Assembly (NCBI GenBank): GCA_000421065.1
Contig: ATWD01000001.1
Location: 3,712,001-3,776,000 of the forward strand
Source of the DNA: Acidobacteriaceae bacterium TAA 166
GTDB taxonomy: Bacteria; Acidobacteriota; Terriglobia; Terriglobales; Acidobacteriaceae
DNA: 64,000 bases
Reading direction: 5' to 3'
Part shown: piece by piece, positions 29,929 through 39,021 of the stretch
Numbering within the stretch: position 1 is the stretch's first letter
Layout of the letters: each line of letters opens with the position of its first letter
Program-made: the position numbers and the translations under genes
The notes under the pieces: generated by a model
What the model was told of the DNA's origin: nothing
What the model saw: only the letters and a program-made list of their open reading frames with translations
Database searches by the model: none

Positions 29929-31062
29929 TTAGCGTTCGCTGACCGGAGTGTAAGCCGCCGGATAAGCCGGCCCCACGTACTCCGCGCGCGGACGGATCAG
30001 GCGGTTGTCGTCGTGCTGCTCGATCACATGCGCGGCCCAGCCGGAGATGCGGCTGATCGCAAAGATCGGCGTGAACAGATCGATGTCGATGCCCAGCATC
30101 GTATACGTCGAAGCCGAGTAGAAGTCGACATTGGCGTTCAGCTTCTTCTCCTGCTTCACGAAAGCCTCGATCCTCTGCGACAGATCGAACCATCTCGTAT
30201 CGCCCGCAGCCTTGCTCAGCTCCTCCGACATGCGGCGCAGATGCGTCGCGCGCGGGTCTTCGGTGTGATAAACACGGTGTCCGAAGCCGGAGATCTTCTT
30301 CTTCTCCGCGAACATCTGCTTCACATACTCGACCGGGTCGGCACCTTCCTTGTCGATGGCATACAGCAGGCGCATCGTAGCCTCGTTGGCCCCGCCGTGC
30401 AGCGGTCCTTTAAGAGCGCCAATCGCGCCCGTGATCGCCGAGTGGATATCGGCGAGCGTAGCGGCGATCACGCGAGCGGCGAAGGTGCTGGCATTCAGCT
30501 CGTGATCCGCGTGCAGGATCAGCGCAATATCGAAGGTGCGGGTTGCCGTCGCGGATGGCTTCTCGCCATTCAGCATCCACAGGAAGTTGGCGGCATGCGA
30601 GAGGGAAGGATCGGCCTCGACAATATTCTTGTCCTTCCGGATACGATCGAAGATTGCCACGATCATCGCAATCTGCGAGGTCAACCGATACGACTTTCGA
30701 ACGTTGGCATCGTGCGAATTATCGGCCTCATCGGCATCGTAGATGCTCAGAAGCGAGACCGCCGTACGCAAAACCTGCATCGGTGTGGCGCTGTTGGGAA
30801 CGCTGCGCAGCAACTCGATGATCTTCGGGTCAAGCTTGCGGCCCTCGGCCAGCTTCTTCGAAAATTCAGCCAACTCAGCCTGGTTTGGAAGTTTGCCAAA
30901 CCACAGCAGATACGTCGTCTCCTCGAAGGTCGACCTCTGAGCGAGCTCATGGATATCGATGCCACGGTACGAGAGCACCCCAGCGTCGCCGTCGATCCAG
31001 CAGATGGATGAGTTGGTGGCTACAATGCCTTCCAGGCCCTTCGGTGCAACGGCAGTGGACAT
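29929..31062 (-). CDS. gltA: citrate synthase
   Basis: 377 residues from ATG 31062 (MSTAVAPKGLEGIVA), chosen because GGGGAGAA precedes it and a near-consensus promoter ends 40 bases upstream; the longer in-frame start would begin inside that promoter. Condenses acetyl-CoA and oxaloacetate in the TCA cycle. Catalytic His in LHGGANE and in GFGHRVYHTEDPR and Asp in NANVDFYSAS. At about 377 residues and with GVLSYRGIDIHELA it is the short, dimeric Gram-positive/archaeal type, not the long NADH-regulated enzyme of enterobacteria. Confidence 0.95.
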   Translation of the reverse strand: MSTAVAPKGLEGIVATNSSICWIDGDAGVLSYRGIDIHELAQRSTFEETTYLLWFGKLPNQAELAEFSKKLAEGRKLDPKIIELLRSVPNSATPMQVLRTAVSLLSIYDADEADNSHDANVRKSYRLTSQIAMIVAIFDRIRKDKNIVEADPSLSHAANFLWMLNGEKPSATATRTFDIALILHADHELNASTFAARVIAATLADIHSAITGAIGALKGPLHGGANEATMRLLYAIDKEGADPVEYVKQMFAEKKKISGFGHRVYHTEDPRATHLRRMSEELSKAAGDTRWFDLSQRIEAFVKQEKKLNANVDFYSASTYTMLGIDIDLFTPIFAISRISGWAAHVIEQHDDNRLIRPRAEYVGPAYPAAYTPVSER

Positions 31063-31101
31063 AACGTGAGCTTCTCCCCAGCAAAACTTGAAGTTCCTTC
31101 G

Positions 31102-31131
31102 GTTATACGTCAGCGAAGAAACCCTTGTCAT
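31102..31131 (-). promoter_or_regulatory. promoter of citrate synthase gene
   Basis: On the minus strand ATGACA, an 18-base spacer and TATAAC (each one base off consensus) put transcription start near 31095, about 33 bases before the chosen ATG. Confidence 0.65.
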
Positions 31132-31173
31132 CCGTACTGGCCGAATATCGCAGCGCCTGTGCGAAGTTAGACC

Positions 31174-32241
31174 CTATTCAGAACGCAACGGCGAGAACGG
31201 CCCCAGATTTACCTTCGGCTCCTCCCCGAGCAGCAGCTGCGCCATCAGGAAAGCCGTGGCCGGCGCCAGCAAAATCCCGTTCCGGTAGTGTCCCGCGGCC
31301 ACAAACCGTCGCTCGGCGACCTGTCCCAGCATTGGGAGATCATCGCTGCTTCCCGGCCGCACCCCCGCCCAGCTTTCGACCTCTGGCGCATCCGCTAGAG
31401 CGGGGATAAGCTCGGCAGCCTGCGCGTGCAGTCCCGCAATATCGGCCGGCCGCACCGTCTTGTCGAATCCCGCGTTCTCGACCGTCGCTCCAATCACCGC
31501 CCGCCCGGCCAGGGGTCCCGTCGTGCGCGGGACTATATAAAGCTCGGGAGTTCGCACCACCACATGCAAGGCAAGCTCCCGTGGAATCCTGACCGCCAGC
31601 ATCTGCCCCTTGCGCGGAACCGCACGGACCAGGCCTTGCGCCGACGGAGCCAAACCCCAGGCTCCCGTGCAATCGACCACCTGCGAGGTCTCGAGGACCT
31701 CCGTGTCCGTATGGATCTCCACCCCTGACGTCTTCGCCCGGATCGTGCGAATCGGTGTTCTAAACCGGAGATCGATCTCCGCTGCTCGAGTTGCCGCCAA
31801 CAAGGCTGGGGCAAGCTGCCGCGGGTCGAGGCTCTGTTCGTCGAACAGCGCAAATCTCCTTCCAGCAGAGTTGAGCTGCGGCAAAAGGATCTTCAGCGTC
31901 TCCTCGCTCAGAATCGTCAGGTCCCGTGAGCGTTCGATCTCCCTGGTTGGAATCTCCTGCAGCGTCGTGCCGGTCTGAAACGGAACCGCGACGCCTGTGA
32001 GGTCGAAGATGCGATCCAGAAACCGCGGATAAAGCGCATGGCTCAGCTCGGAGATGCGGCGCAACGGGGCCGGGTTCTCCGGATCGCACACGGCGATCAT
32101 TCCCGCCGCCGCCGTCGAGGCCTCGGCCAGCGGCTGGCTCTGATCGAAGACTGTCACGCGGGCTCCGCGGCCGTGAAGCTCCAGCGCGAGCGACAGCCCG
32201 ATGATTCCCGCGCCCGCAATAGAGATATCGGGATATGTCAT
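31174..32241 (-). CDS. FAD-dependent glycine oxidase-like protein (ThiO family)
   Basis: 355 residues. DAO-type flavoprotein: dinucleotide motif ISIAGAGIIGLSLALEL at the N-terminus, AAAGMIAVCDPEN, a middle substrate domain, and the C-terminal FAD motif (AGVRPGSSDDLPMLGQ, GHYRNGILLAPATA). This matches glycine oxidase ThiO, which makes the iminoacetate for thiazole synthesis, but related D-amino-acid oxidases look alike and no thi genes adjoin. It lies upstream of gltA on the same strand with a promoter between, so it is probably a separate unit. Confidence 0.82.
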   Translation of the reverse strand: MTYPDISIAGAGIIGLSLALELHGRGARVTVFDQSQPLAEASTAAAGMIAVCDPENPAPLRRISELSHALYPRFLDRIFDLTGVAVPFQTGTTLQEIPTREIERSRDLTILSEETLKILLPQLNSAGRRFALFDEQSLDPRQLAPALLAATRAAEIDLRFRTPIRTIRAKTSGVEIHTDTEVLETSQVVDCTGAWGLAPSAQGLVRAVPRKGQMLAVRIPRELALHVVVRTPELYIVPRTTGPLAGRAVIGATVENAGFDKTVRPADIAGLHAQAAELIPALADAPEVESWAGVRPGSSDDLPMLGQVAERRFVAAGHYRNGILLAPATAFLMAQLLLGEEPKVNLGPFSPLRSE

Positions 32242-32281
32242 AAAGATAAGTCTATGACTTCAGCGCCGGCCGAACGATATA

Positions 32282-32349
32282 TAGTCTCCTTTGAACCTCG
32301 CCGCTTCCGTTCCCTCTCCTCAAAAGAGGAAGAATCGGTAAGGAGACTA
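32282..32349 (+). repeat. long-range inverted repeat in leader
   Basis: TAGTCTCCTT (32282-32291) and its exact complement AAGGAGACTA (32340-32349) enclose a small TCCTC/GAGGA hairpin in front of the coiled-coil protein gene. As RNA this forms a branched stem; the 3' arm carries an AAGGAG, and the closer ribosome site CGGAG lies just after it. Confidence 0.55.
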
Positions 32350-32371
32350 AGACGATCACGGAGTAAGAGCT

Positions 32372-33199
32372 ATGGAAGAGAAAGAGTTTGTCGTCGAGGA
32401 GAGATCCGTCTCGGGAGCATTGCTTGTCGTCGTTGCCCTGGCGCTGTTAGCTGCCGTGGGAGGTCTCTTCTGGTGCTACACCCTGCAGAAGGATTTCGGC
32501 GCCGCCACGCAGAAGCTCACCACGGCCGAGCTGAAGAACGCCGAACTGAATCAGAAGCTCGATGCCACCAACGCCCGTCTGCGCGCCACCAGCGAGACCC
32601 TCGGCCAGAGCGTTGGCATGACGCAACGCCAGCTTGAGCTCAAGGCCCAGAGCATCCTCACCCAGCAGAAGCTCGCCCAGGCCAGAATCGAGGAGGCGCA
32701 GGCCGCCACCCAGAAACAGATCGGCGCCGTCTCAACCGAGGTCTCGAGCGTGAAGACCGACGTTGGTGGCGTGAAGACCGATGTCGCGTCTACCCGCACC
32801 GACCTCGAAGCCACCAAGACCCAGCTCACCCGCGTCGTGGGCGACGCCGGCGTCATGAGCGGACTCATCGCCACCAACCACGACGAACTCGAGGTCCTCA
32901 AACACAAGGGCGACCGCAACTACTACGAGTTCACCCTGCAGAAGGGCCAGCAGCCCATGCTGCTCTCCTCCATCAAGCTGCAGCTCAAGAAGGCCGACCA
33001 GAAGCACTCCCGCTACACCCTCAACGTGAGCGCCGACGATCGCAACATCGAAAAGAAGGATAAGAATCTCGATGAGCCCGTGCAGTTCTACACCGGCAAA
33101 GATCCCGTGCTCTACGAGATCGTCGTCAACTCGATCGAGAAGAATAAGGTGTCGGGATACCTTTCAACGCCGAAGGGCGGAAAGACCGCCACGCCTTAG
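32372..33199 (+). CDS. single-pass membrane protein with long coiled coil
   Basis: 275 residues. Short acidic cytoplasmic start (MEEKEFVVEERSV), one membrane helix (about 14-35), then an exported coiled coil rich in Gln/Ala/Thr (about 38-165) with three tandem K-T-D-V/L units (VSSVKTDVGGVKTDVASTRT). The last 100 residues form a separate beta-rich domain (YYEFTLQKGQQPMLLSSIKL, KHSRYTLNVSADDR, PVQFYTGKDPVLYEIVVNSI). I do not recognise a named family. A single gene, ended by a strong hairpin shared with the opposite tiny gene. Confidence 0.75.
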   Translation: MEEKEFVVEERSVSGALLVVVALALLAAVGGLFWCYTLQKDFGAATQKLTTAELKNAELNQKLDATNARLRATSETLGQSVGMTQRQLELKAQSILTQQKLAQARIEEAQAATQKQIGAVSTEVSSVKTDVGGVKTDVASTRTDLEATKTQLTRVVGDAGVMSGLIATNHDELEVLKHKGDRNYYEFTLQKGQQPMLLSSIKLQLKKADQKHSRYTLNVSADDRNIEKKDKNLDEPVQFYTGKDPVLYEIVVNSIEKNKVSGYLSTPKGGKTATP

Positions 33200-33218
33200 G
33201 CATTCCGCAACAGACACG

Positions 33219-33248
33219 AAAAGGGGGACGCTGATCGCGTCCCCCTTT
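33219..33248. terminator. strong bidirectional terminator
   Basis: AAAGGGGGACGC pairs exactly with GCGTCCCCCTTT around a five-base loop. It ends both the coiled-coil gene (+) and the 24-residue peptide gene (-); T-runs on both strands. Confidence 0.85.
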
Positions 33249-33267
33249 GCTTTGCCTGTTGTGGTTT

Positions 33268-33342
33268 CTACTTCGCCTTCTTTGCGGTCTTCTTGGCCGC
33301 CTTCTTTGCCGGGGCCTTCTTGGCTGCCTTCTTCGTTGCCAT
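33268..33342 (-). CDS. 24-residue Lys/Ala-rich basic peptide
   Basis: ATG at 33342, stop TAG at 33268-33270. The peptide begins MATKKAAKKAPAKKAAKK and repeats the A/P-K-K unit to the end: 11 of 24 residues are Lys, most of the rest Ala. This resembles the tail of histone H1 or bacterial H1-like proteins without any folded part. Support for a real gene: GGGAG nine bases before the ATG, a TTGACA-17-TATACC promoter at 33406-33434 giving a leader of about 57 bases, and a strong hairpin 20 bases after the stop. Likely binds DNA, RNA or another polyanion; this is inference. The sedolisin tail at 6.3 kb has the same style. Confidence 0.75.
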   Translation of the reverse strand: MATKKAAKKAPAKKAAKKTAKKAK

Positions 33343-33405
33343 GTGCCTATTCTCCCTAGTGATTAGACATTGACCTCTGCAACACACTTCATTGCAGCTA
33401 ACGAA

Positions 33406-33434
33406 GGTATAGATTTACGAAATTTCACTGTCAA
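33406..33434 (-). promoter_or_regulatory. promoter of the basic peptide gene
   Basis: Minus strand TTGACA (33434-33429), a 17-base spacer and TATACC (33411-33406): perfect -35 and 4/6 -10. Nothing else on that strand lies downstream except the 24-codon gene. Confidence 0.7.
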
Positions 33435-33596
33435 GAAAAATCCGATCAGTTTTAAAGATTTTTTCAGGCGGCTCTCTACTTCGGAACCATTGTGATGCGA
33501 CTCTCGAATCGTTCGACGCGAAATGGTGCGATACAACGTCTCGCAAACGCTCCGTCAACGCAACCTGATTCTATGATTTCCACTAGAGGTGAAGAA

Positions 33597-34784
33597 ATGA
33601 ACGATGTCGTGATTGTCTCGGCCGCGCGCACTCCCGTCGGCAAATTCCAAGGGTCGCTTGCCGATCTCTCCGCCGTCGATCTCGGCGCAATCGCCGTGCG
33701 CGAAGCCGTGCGCAGAGCGGGCATCGATGCGGCGAGCATCGATGAGTGCGTGATGGGGTGCGTCCTTCCCGCAGGCCTCGGCCAGAATCCCGCACGCCAG
33801 GCAGCGCTTCGTGGAGGTCTCGCAGACGCAGTCTCAGCGCTCACCATCAACATGGTGTGCGGCAGCGGCCTGCGCGCCGTCGCGCTCGCCGCGCAGAACA
33901 TCATGACTGGGGATGCAAATATCGTCGTCGCCGGAGGGATGGAGTCGATGTCCAACGCGCCCTATCTTCTTCCCTCAGCACGCAAAGGCATGCGTATGGG
34001 CGATAGCGCCGTCGTCGACTCCATGGTTCGCGACGGCCTCTGGTGCGCCTGCGACGATCAGCACATGGGCATGACCGGCGAGCTCGTCGCCGAGAAGTAC
34101 GGCATCACCCGCGAGCAGCAGGACGCCTTCGCGCTCGAGTCGCATCGCCGCGCGGCGCAGGCTAACCGGGAAGGCCGCTTCGACCAGGAGATCGTCCCCG
34201 TCACTCTCCCCGCAAAGAAGAAGGGCGCCGAGCCTGCTGTCTTCCGTCATGACGAGAGTATCCGCGAAGATGCCTCCCTCGAGGCTCTCGCCGCTCTACG
34301 CCCCGCATTCAAAAAAGATGGCACCGTTACCGCGGGCAACGCCCCCGGCGTCAACGATGCCGCTGCAGCAGTCGTCGCGATGTCTGCCGCGAAGGCCTCT
34401 GCGCTCGGCTTGAAGCCCATGGCAATCCTCCGCGCCCAGGCCGTCAGCGGAGTCGAACCCAAATGGGTCATGATGGCTCCCGTCATCGGAATTCGCCGCG
34501 TGCTCGAAAAGGCGGGTTGGCATCGCGACGAAGTCGACCTCTACGAGCTCAACGAAGCCTTCAGCGTGCAGGCCCTCGGCGTCACCGGCGAGCTCGGCAT
34601 CCCGCTCGACAAGGTAAACGTGAATGGCGGAGCCGTCGCCATCGGCCATCCCATCGGTGCCAGCGGAGCCCGTGTCCTGGTCACTCTCCTTCACGAACTC
34701 ATCCGTCGTGACGCCAAAAAAGGAGTCGTCGCGCTCTGTCTGGGAGGAGGCAACTCCGCCGCCCTCGCCGTCGAGAGGGTTTGA
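33597..34784 (+). CDS. acetyl-CoA C-acyltransferase (thiolase)
   Basis: 395 residues from ATG 33597 (GAGGTGAAGAA upstream). Thiolase fold throughout: acyl-accepting Cys88 in [44 protein letters not shown], His in [16 protein letters not shown] and the second catalytic Cys in [11 protein letters not shown]. Best matched to acetyl-CoA acetyltransferase (condensing two acetyl-CoA) but a role in beta-oxidation or ketoacid degradation is equally possible, as no partner dehydrogenase adjoins. Methyltransferase gene follows after 15 bases. Confidence 0.92.
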   Translation: MNDVVIVSAARTPVGKFQGSLADLSAVDLGAIAVREAVRRAGIDAASIDECVMGCVLPAGLGQNPARQAALRGGLADAVSALTINMVCGSGLRAVALAAQNIMTGDANIVVAGGMESMSNAPYLLPSARKGMRMGDSAVVDSMVRDGLWCACDDQHMGMTGELVAEKYGITREQQDAFALESHRRAAQANREGRFDQEIVPVTLPAKKKGAEPAVFRHDESIREDASLEALAALRPAFKKDGTVTAGNAPGVNDAAAAVVAMSAAKASALGLKPMAILRAQAVSGVEPKWVMMAPVIGIRRVLEKAGWHRDEVDLYELNEAFSVQALGVTGELGIPLDKVNVNGGAVAIGHPIGASGARVLVTLLHELIRRDAKKGVVALCLGGGNSAALAVERV

Positions 34785-34799
34785 AGCATCCAACTCCCC

Positions 34800-35582
34800 A
34801 TGAATTCAAATACAGTGCAGAGCCAGAACACGGAACGCTTTACGGGAAGAGTCGCAGAGTATGAGCGCTATCGCAGCCGCTACCCCGACGAGGTGATCTC
34901 GACCCTTGTCGAGCGTTGCGGTCTCACACCCCAGTCTCACATCGCCGACATCGGCGCCGGAACCGGAATGCTCTCCGAGCTCTTCCTCGCGTACGGCAAC
35001 GCCGTCGTCGCCGTTGAGCCCAACGACGAGATGCGCGGCGCCTGCGAGCGCCTCACACAGCGATGGCCCGGTCTCCAGGTCCGGAAGGGCACAGCCGAAG
35101 CCACCGGCCTCGAAGATGCCTCCATGGACCTCCTCGCCGCTGGCCGTGCCTTTCACTGGTTCGATCCCGAGCCCACACGCCACGAGTTCCAACGCATTCT
35201 GCGTCGCGGCGGATGGATCGTGCTCGTCAGCAACAGCCGCGTGCGTGACGAGTCTCCGCAGTCGGTAGCCTTTGAAGCCATCCTCAACGAGTACGGCAGC
35301 GACTACGAGGCCAACCGCCAGCGCTACAAGATCGATCCCACCATCGATTCCTTCTTCGTGGGCGGAGAGCTCTTCCGGACAGAGTTCGCCGGGGAACAGC
35401 GTCTTACGCTTGAGGAACTCTCCGGCCTCACCCAATCTCTCTCGGTCGCTCCGCTACTGAGCGATCCTCGCTACGCCGCACTGCAGTCAGCGCTTGAAAA
35501 TTTCTTCTTCGAGTACCAGCAGGATGAAGCCGTCGTCCTGGCCACCCGCTGCAAACTCGCCTGCGGCCGATTTTCCCACTAA
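34800..35582 (+). CDS. class I SAM-dependent methyltransferase
   Basis: 260 residues. Methyltransferase-11-type core: ERFTGRVAEYERYRSRYP, SAM motif I IADIGAGTGMLSELFLAYG (about 49-67), acidic end of strand 2 in VAVEPNDEM, GTAEATGLEDASMDLLAAG (motif III-IV) and AFHWFDPEPTRHEF with the Trp-Phe seen in this UbiE-related group. Substrate unknown. Close behind the thiolase gene on the same strand, possibly co-transcribed, but no shared pathway is evident. Confidence 0.82.
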   Translation: MNSNTVQSQNTERFTGRVAEYERYRSRYPDEVISTLVERCGLTPQSHIADIGAGTGMLSELFLAYGNAVVAVEPNDEMRGACERLTQRWPGLQVRKGTAEATGLEDASMDLLAAGRAFHWFDPEPTRHEFQRILRRGGWIVLVSNSRVRDESPQSVAFEAILNEYGSDYEANRQRYKIDPTIDSFFVGGELFRTEFAGEQRLTLEELSGLTQSLSVAPLLSDPRYAALQSALENFFFEYQQDEAVVLATRCKLACGRFSH

Positions 35583-35607
35583 ATGAAAGGATGCCATCCC
35601 TGAAGCA

Positions 35608-35674
35608 GATCCTGTAAGTGTCACCCTGAGCGAAGTCCCTCGCGCTTTTGCGAGGGACGCAGTCGAAGGATCCG
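35608..35674. repeat. interspersed palindromic repeat
   Basis: GTCACCCTGAGCGAAG, a perfect 9-base hairpin GTCCCTCGC/GCGAGGGAC with a six-base loop, then GCAGTCGAAGGATC; outer GATCCT/AGGATC also pair. I recall this CCTGAGCGAAG...CAGTCGAAGGA layout as a frequent intergenic repeat of acidobacterial and other soil genomes. May also help end the methyltransferase gene. Confidence 0.65.
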
Positions 35675-35749
35675 CTTTTCTTTGCAGGATGCCCCAAGAG
35701 GCGAAATCATCAGTCCATTCTTCTTAGGTCCAAAACGCCGATGGGAAGT

Positions 35750-37183
35750 TCAGCACTCGATGACGTTCAGGGCAAGTCCGGCCAGCGAAGTCTCCTTATA
35801 TCGCGACTGCATATCCAGCCCCGTCTGATACATCGTCGCAATCACCTGATCGAGGGACAGCTTGTGGCCCTCGGTCTCGTGCATCGCCATCCGTGCCGCA
35901 TTGATCGCCTTTACCGCTCCCATGCCGTTGCGCTCGATGCAGGGAATCTGCACCAGTCCACCGATCGGATCGCACGTCATCCCCAGGTTGTGCTCCATTG
36001 CAATCTCTGCAGCATGCTCCACCTGGTCGTTGTTTCCTCCCAGCGCCGCCACCAGACCGCCCGCCGCCATCGAACATGCCACGCCTACCTCGCCCTGGCA
36101 GCCCACCTCCGCGCCCGAGATGCTGGCGTTCTCCTTGTATAGAATCCCGATCGCCGCCGCTGTAAGAAAGTAGCAAACGATCCCCTCGTCATCCGCACCC
36201 TCGATGAAGCGCATGTAATAGTGAGCAATCGCAGGAATCACCCCCGCCGCCCCATTCGTCGGAGCCGTCACTACGCGTCCTCCCGCGGCGTTCTCTTCAT
36301 TGACCGCCATGGCATAGACCGTCACCCAGTCCATCGCAGCCAGCGGATCCTTCGCTCCTTCCGTCTCGAGCCGATGTGCCAGCCGGGGCGCGCGCCTGCG
36401 AACGCGAAGTCCTCCCGGAAGAATTCCTTCCGTCTTCAGTCCGAGCTCTGTGCACGCCTCCATGGTCCGCCAGATCGCAAGTATCCCCGCCTTTACCCGC
36501 TCTTCCGGAGTGCCGTTCGAAACATTCTCCGCCGGGGGACGCCGAATCGAAACGTCGTCGAGCAGCGCCACCTCGTTGGCCAGTAGAAGTTCAGCGATGG
36601 TCAGGCGATTCTTTGCCGAGACCGAGAGCAGCTCCGCCGCGCTTGAAAAGGGGAAGGGAACGGAACGGGTCGCAGCGTCCTGCTGCGAAGCGAACTCCTC
36701 GGCCGAGAGAATAAAACCCCCGCCGATAGAGTAGAAGACCTCCTCAAGAATCACGGAGCCGTCGGCGAGAAGCGCCCGGAACCGCATTCCGTTCGGATGC
36801 GTCGGCTCCTCAGGATCCGGATACATCTGCTCGCGATGAAAATGCAGATGCTCCTGCTCGGTGAAGGGAACCGGTTCGCGGTCGAGCAGATAGAGCGTGC
36901 CTGTCGCGCGGATCGCCTCCAGCTCAGCATCGATCACCGCAGGATCCACCGTATCCGGAGCCTCACCCGTCAACCCTAGGAGAATAGCCCGGTTCGTTCC
37001 ATGCCCCAGCCCGGTCAAAGCAAGCGAGCCATACAGATCGACGATGAGGCCGGCAATATCGGCCAGCTCGAACCTGCGATCGAGCGTCTGCGCAAACCGA
37101 AGCGCGGCTCGCATCGGTCCGACCGTGTGCGAGCTCGAAGGTCCAATGCCGATCTTGAAAAGCTCAAACAGGCTGGTATTCAC
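35750..37183 (-). CDS. sdaA: L-serine ammonia-lyase, single-chain iron-sulfur type
   Basis: 477 residues. Deaminates serine to pyruvate. Alpha/beta domains are fused in one chain as in E. coli SdaA: beta domain [23 protein letters not shown] at the N-terminus and alpha domain from about 190. Cysteines for the oxygen-labile [4Fe-4S] cluster are in [16 protein letters not shown] and [19 protein letters not shown]. Length is slightly above SdaA (454). Reads toward the interspersed repeat; divergent from comM. Confidence 0.93.
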   Translation of the reverse strand: MNTSLFELFKIGIGPSSSHTVGPMRAALRFAQTLDRRFELADIAGLIVDLYGSLALTGLGHGTNRAILLGLTGEAPDTVDPAVIDAELEAIRATGTLYLLDREPVPFTEQEHLHFHREQMYPDPEEPTHPNGMRFRALLADGSVILEEVFYSIGGGFILSAEEFASQQDAATRSVPFPFSSAAELLSVSAKNRLTIAELLLANEVALLDDVSIRRPPAENVSNGTPEERVKAGILAIWRTMEACTELGLKTEGILPGGLRVRRRAPRLAHRLETEGAKDPLAAMDWVTVYAMAVNEENAAGGRVVTAPTNGAAGVIPAIAHYYMRFIEGADDEGIVCYFLTAAAIGILYKENASISGAEVGCQGEVGVACSMAAGGLVAALGGNNDQVEHAAEIAMEHNLGMTCDPIGGLVQIPCIERNGMGAVKAINAARMAMHETEGHKLSLDQVIATMYQTGLDMQSRYKETSLAGLALNVIEC

Positions 37184-37248
37184 GGAATCGATTGTAGGCT
37201 AGGACGTGTCGACCTATCTCTGGGGATAAAGACAGCGCTGCCGCGAGG

Positions 37249-37285
37249 GCCCACGCGTAGTGGGCTCGGCCGCAGGCCATCGCCT
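37249..37285. repeat. intergenic repeat copy A
   Basis: Core CCCACGCGTAGTGGGCTC followed by GGCCGCAGGCCATCGCCT; nearly the same sequence occurs at 41413-41451. The bases just before (AGACAGCGCTGCCGCG, 37230-37245) match the hairpin at 50796-50842. Confidence 0.6.
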
Positions 37286-37428
37286 TTCCTCAAAATCGCG
37301 GATTGGAATTTGTCGATACGCCCTCGCATTCGTTCTGTCTGCCGCTTCTGTGGGAGACCTTCGCTCTTCTTCGCAGTGCTATACTCGGCCATCACTCTAC
37401 CGCCTCAAGGACAAATCAGGCTTCAACC

Positions 37429-39021
37429 ATGCTTTTCAAGGCCCGCAGTGCTGCCGTCTATGGAATCGATGCCCATCTGATCGACGTCGAGGTCGATTTC
37501 TCTCAGATAAAACTCGACAAAGAGCAGTTCAGCACCGTAGGCCTCCCCGACGCCGCCGTGCGCGAGAGCCGCGACCGCGTTCGCTCCGCCATCAAAAACT
37601 CCGGTTTCGAGATTCCCCCGACCCGCATCACCATCAACCTCGCCCCTGCCGACCTCAAGAAGGAGGGCTCCGGCTTCGATCTACCCATCGCCATCGGCAT
37701 TCTTGGAGCCTATGGAGCGCTCACCATTCGCGAGCTCGATGACTTCCTCCTCGTCGGCGAGCTTGGACTCGATGGCTCCCTCCGTGCCGTTCCCGGAACC
37801 CTTCCCATCGCCGTAGCCGCCCGCGCCAACAGAATCAAAAACCTCATCGTGCCCGCCAGCAACGCGCGCGAGGCTGCCGTCGTCGAGGGCGTCAACGTCT
37901 ACCCGGTCAAGAGCCTGCTCGAAGTCCGCGAGCTTCTCAACTCCGCCGGGAATGGTGTCATCACCGCATCGCCTCTCGTAATCAAGACCGGCGAGCTTCT
38001 CAACGAGATCCAGCACTTTCCCTTCGACTTCAAGGACGTTCGGGGCCAGCACGTCGCCAAGCGAGCCCTCGAGGTCGCCGCTGCCGGCGGTCACAACATC
38101 CTCATGATTGGGCCCCCCGGCTCCGGCAAGACCATGCTGGCCAAACGCCTCCCCTCCATCCTCACTCCGCTTAAATTCGAAGAGGCGCTCGAGACCACAA
38201 AGATCCACTCCGTCGCCGGAGTCCTTGATGCGGAACAGGGTCTGGTCGCCCACCGCCCCTTCCGCTCGCCGCATCACACCATCTCCGACGCCGGACTGAT
38301 CGGCGGCGGCATGGTGCCGCGCCCAGGAGAGGTCTCCCTCGCCCACAACGGTCTGCTCTTCCTCGACGAGCTCCCCGAGTTTCCCCGCAACGTCCTCGAG
38401 GTCCTCCGCCAGCCCCTTGAAGACGGAACCGTCACCATCTCCCGCGCCGCCATGAGCCTCAGCTTCCCGGCGCGTTTCATGCTCGCCGCCGCCATGAACC
38501 CCTGTCCCTGCGGCTACTTCAACGACAAGCGAAGGGAGTGCACCTGCACCCCTCCCATGATCCAGCGCTACGTCTCCAAGGTCAGCGGCCCGCTCCTCGA
38601 CCGCATCGACATCCATATTGAGGTCCCCGCAGTCGAATACAAAGAGCTCCGCGGCGGTTCCGCCGCGGAGGGCTCCGCCGAAATCCGTGACCGCGTCCTC
38701 GCCGCCCGCCAACGTCAGCACGAGCGCTTCGCCGAATCCGCCGAGCGCACCCGGGGTACGGCCAAATCCGCCTCGCGCCGAATCTTCGCCAACGCCCAGA
38801 TGAACACCCAGCAGATCCGCAGCTTCTGCGTCCTCGAATCCGACGCCGAGCATATGCTCGAGCGGGCCATGCAACAGCAGGGACTCAGCGCCCGAGCCCA
38901 CGACCGCATCCTTAAAGTAGCCCGCACCATCGCCGATCTCGCCGGGGCCGAGTCCGTCGCGACCCCTCACATCGCCGAGGCCATTCAGTACCGGACTTTG
39001 GACCGAAGTTATTGGTCCTGA
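37429..39021 (+). CDS. comM: ComM/YifB-family AAA+ ATPase
   Basis: 530 residues from ATG 37429 ([20 protein letters not shown] is the family start; a longer in-frame start at 37303 adds unrelated sequence). N-terminal Lon-protease-like domain (about 1-190), Mg-chelatase-type AAA+ core with Walker A GPPGSGKT (about 227-234), FLDELPEF Walker [15 protein letters not shown] and C-terminal lid. Known as the helicase promoting branch migration during natural transformation. Together with genome-wide homologs it hints at competence, but no com pilus genes are here. Confidence 0.94.
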   Translation: MLFKARSAAVYGIDAHLIDVEVDFSQIKLDKEQFSTVGLPDAAVRESRDRVRSAIKNSGFEIPPTRITINLAPADLKKEGSGFDLPIAIGILGAYGALTIRELDDFLLVGELGLDGSLRAVPGTLPIAVAARANRIKNLIVPASNAREAAVVEGVNVYPVKSLLEVRELLNSAGNGVITASPLVIKTGELLNEIQHFPFDFKDVRGQHVAKRALEVAAAGGHNILMIGPPGSGKTMLAKRLPSILTPLKFEEALETTKIHSVAGVLDAEQGLVAHRPFRSPHHTISDAGLIGGGMVPRPGEVSLAHNGLLFLDELPEFPRNVLEVLRQPLEDGTVTISRAAMSLSFPARFMLAAAMNPCPCGYFNDKRRECTCTPPMIQRYVSKVSGPLLDRIDIHIEVPAVEYKELRGGSAAEGSAEIRDRVLAARQRQHERFAESAERTRGTAKSASRRIFANAQMNTQQIRSFCVLESDAEHMLERAMQQQGLSARAHDRILKVARTIADLAGAESVATPHIAEAIQYRTLDRSYWS

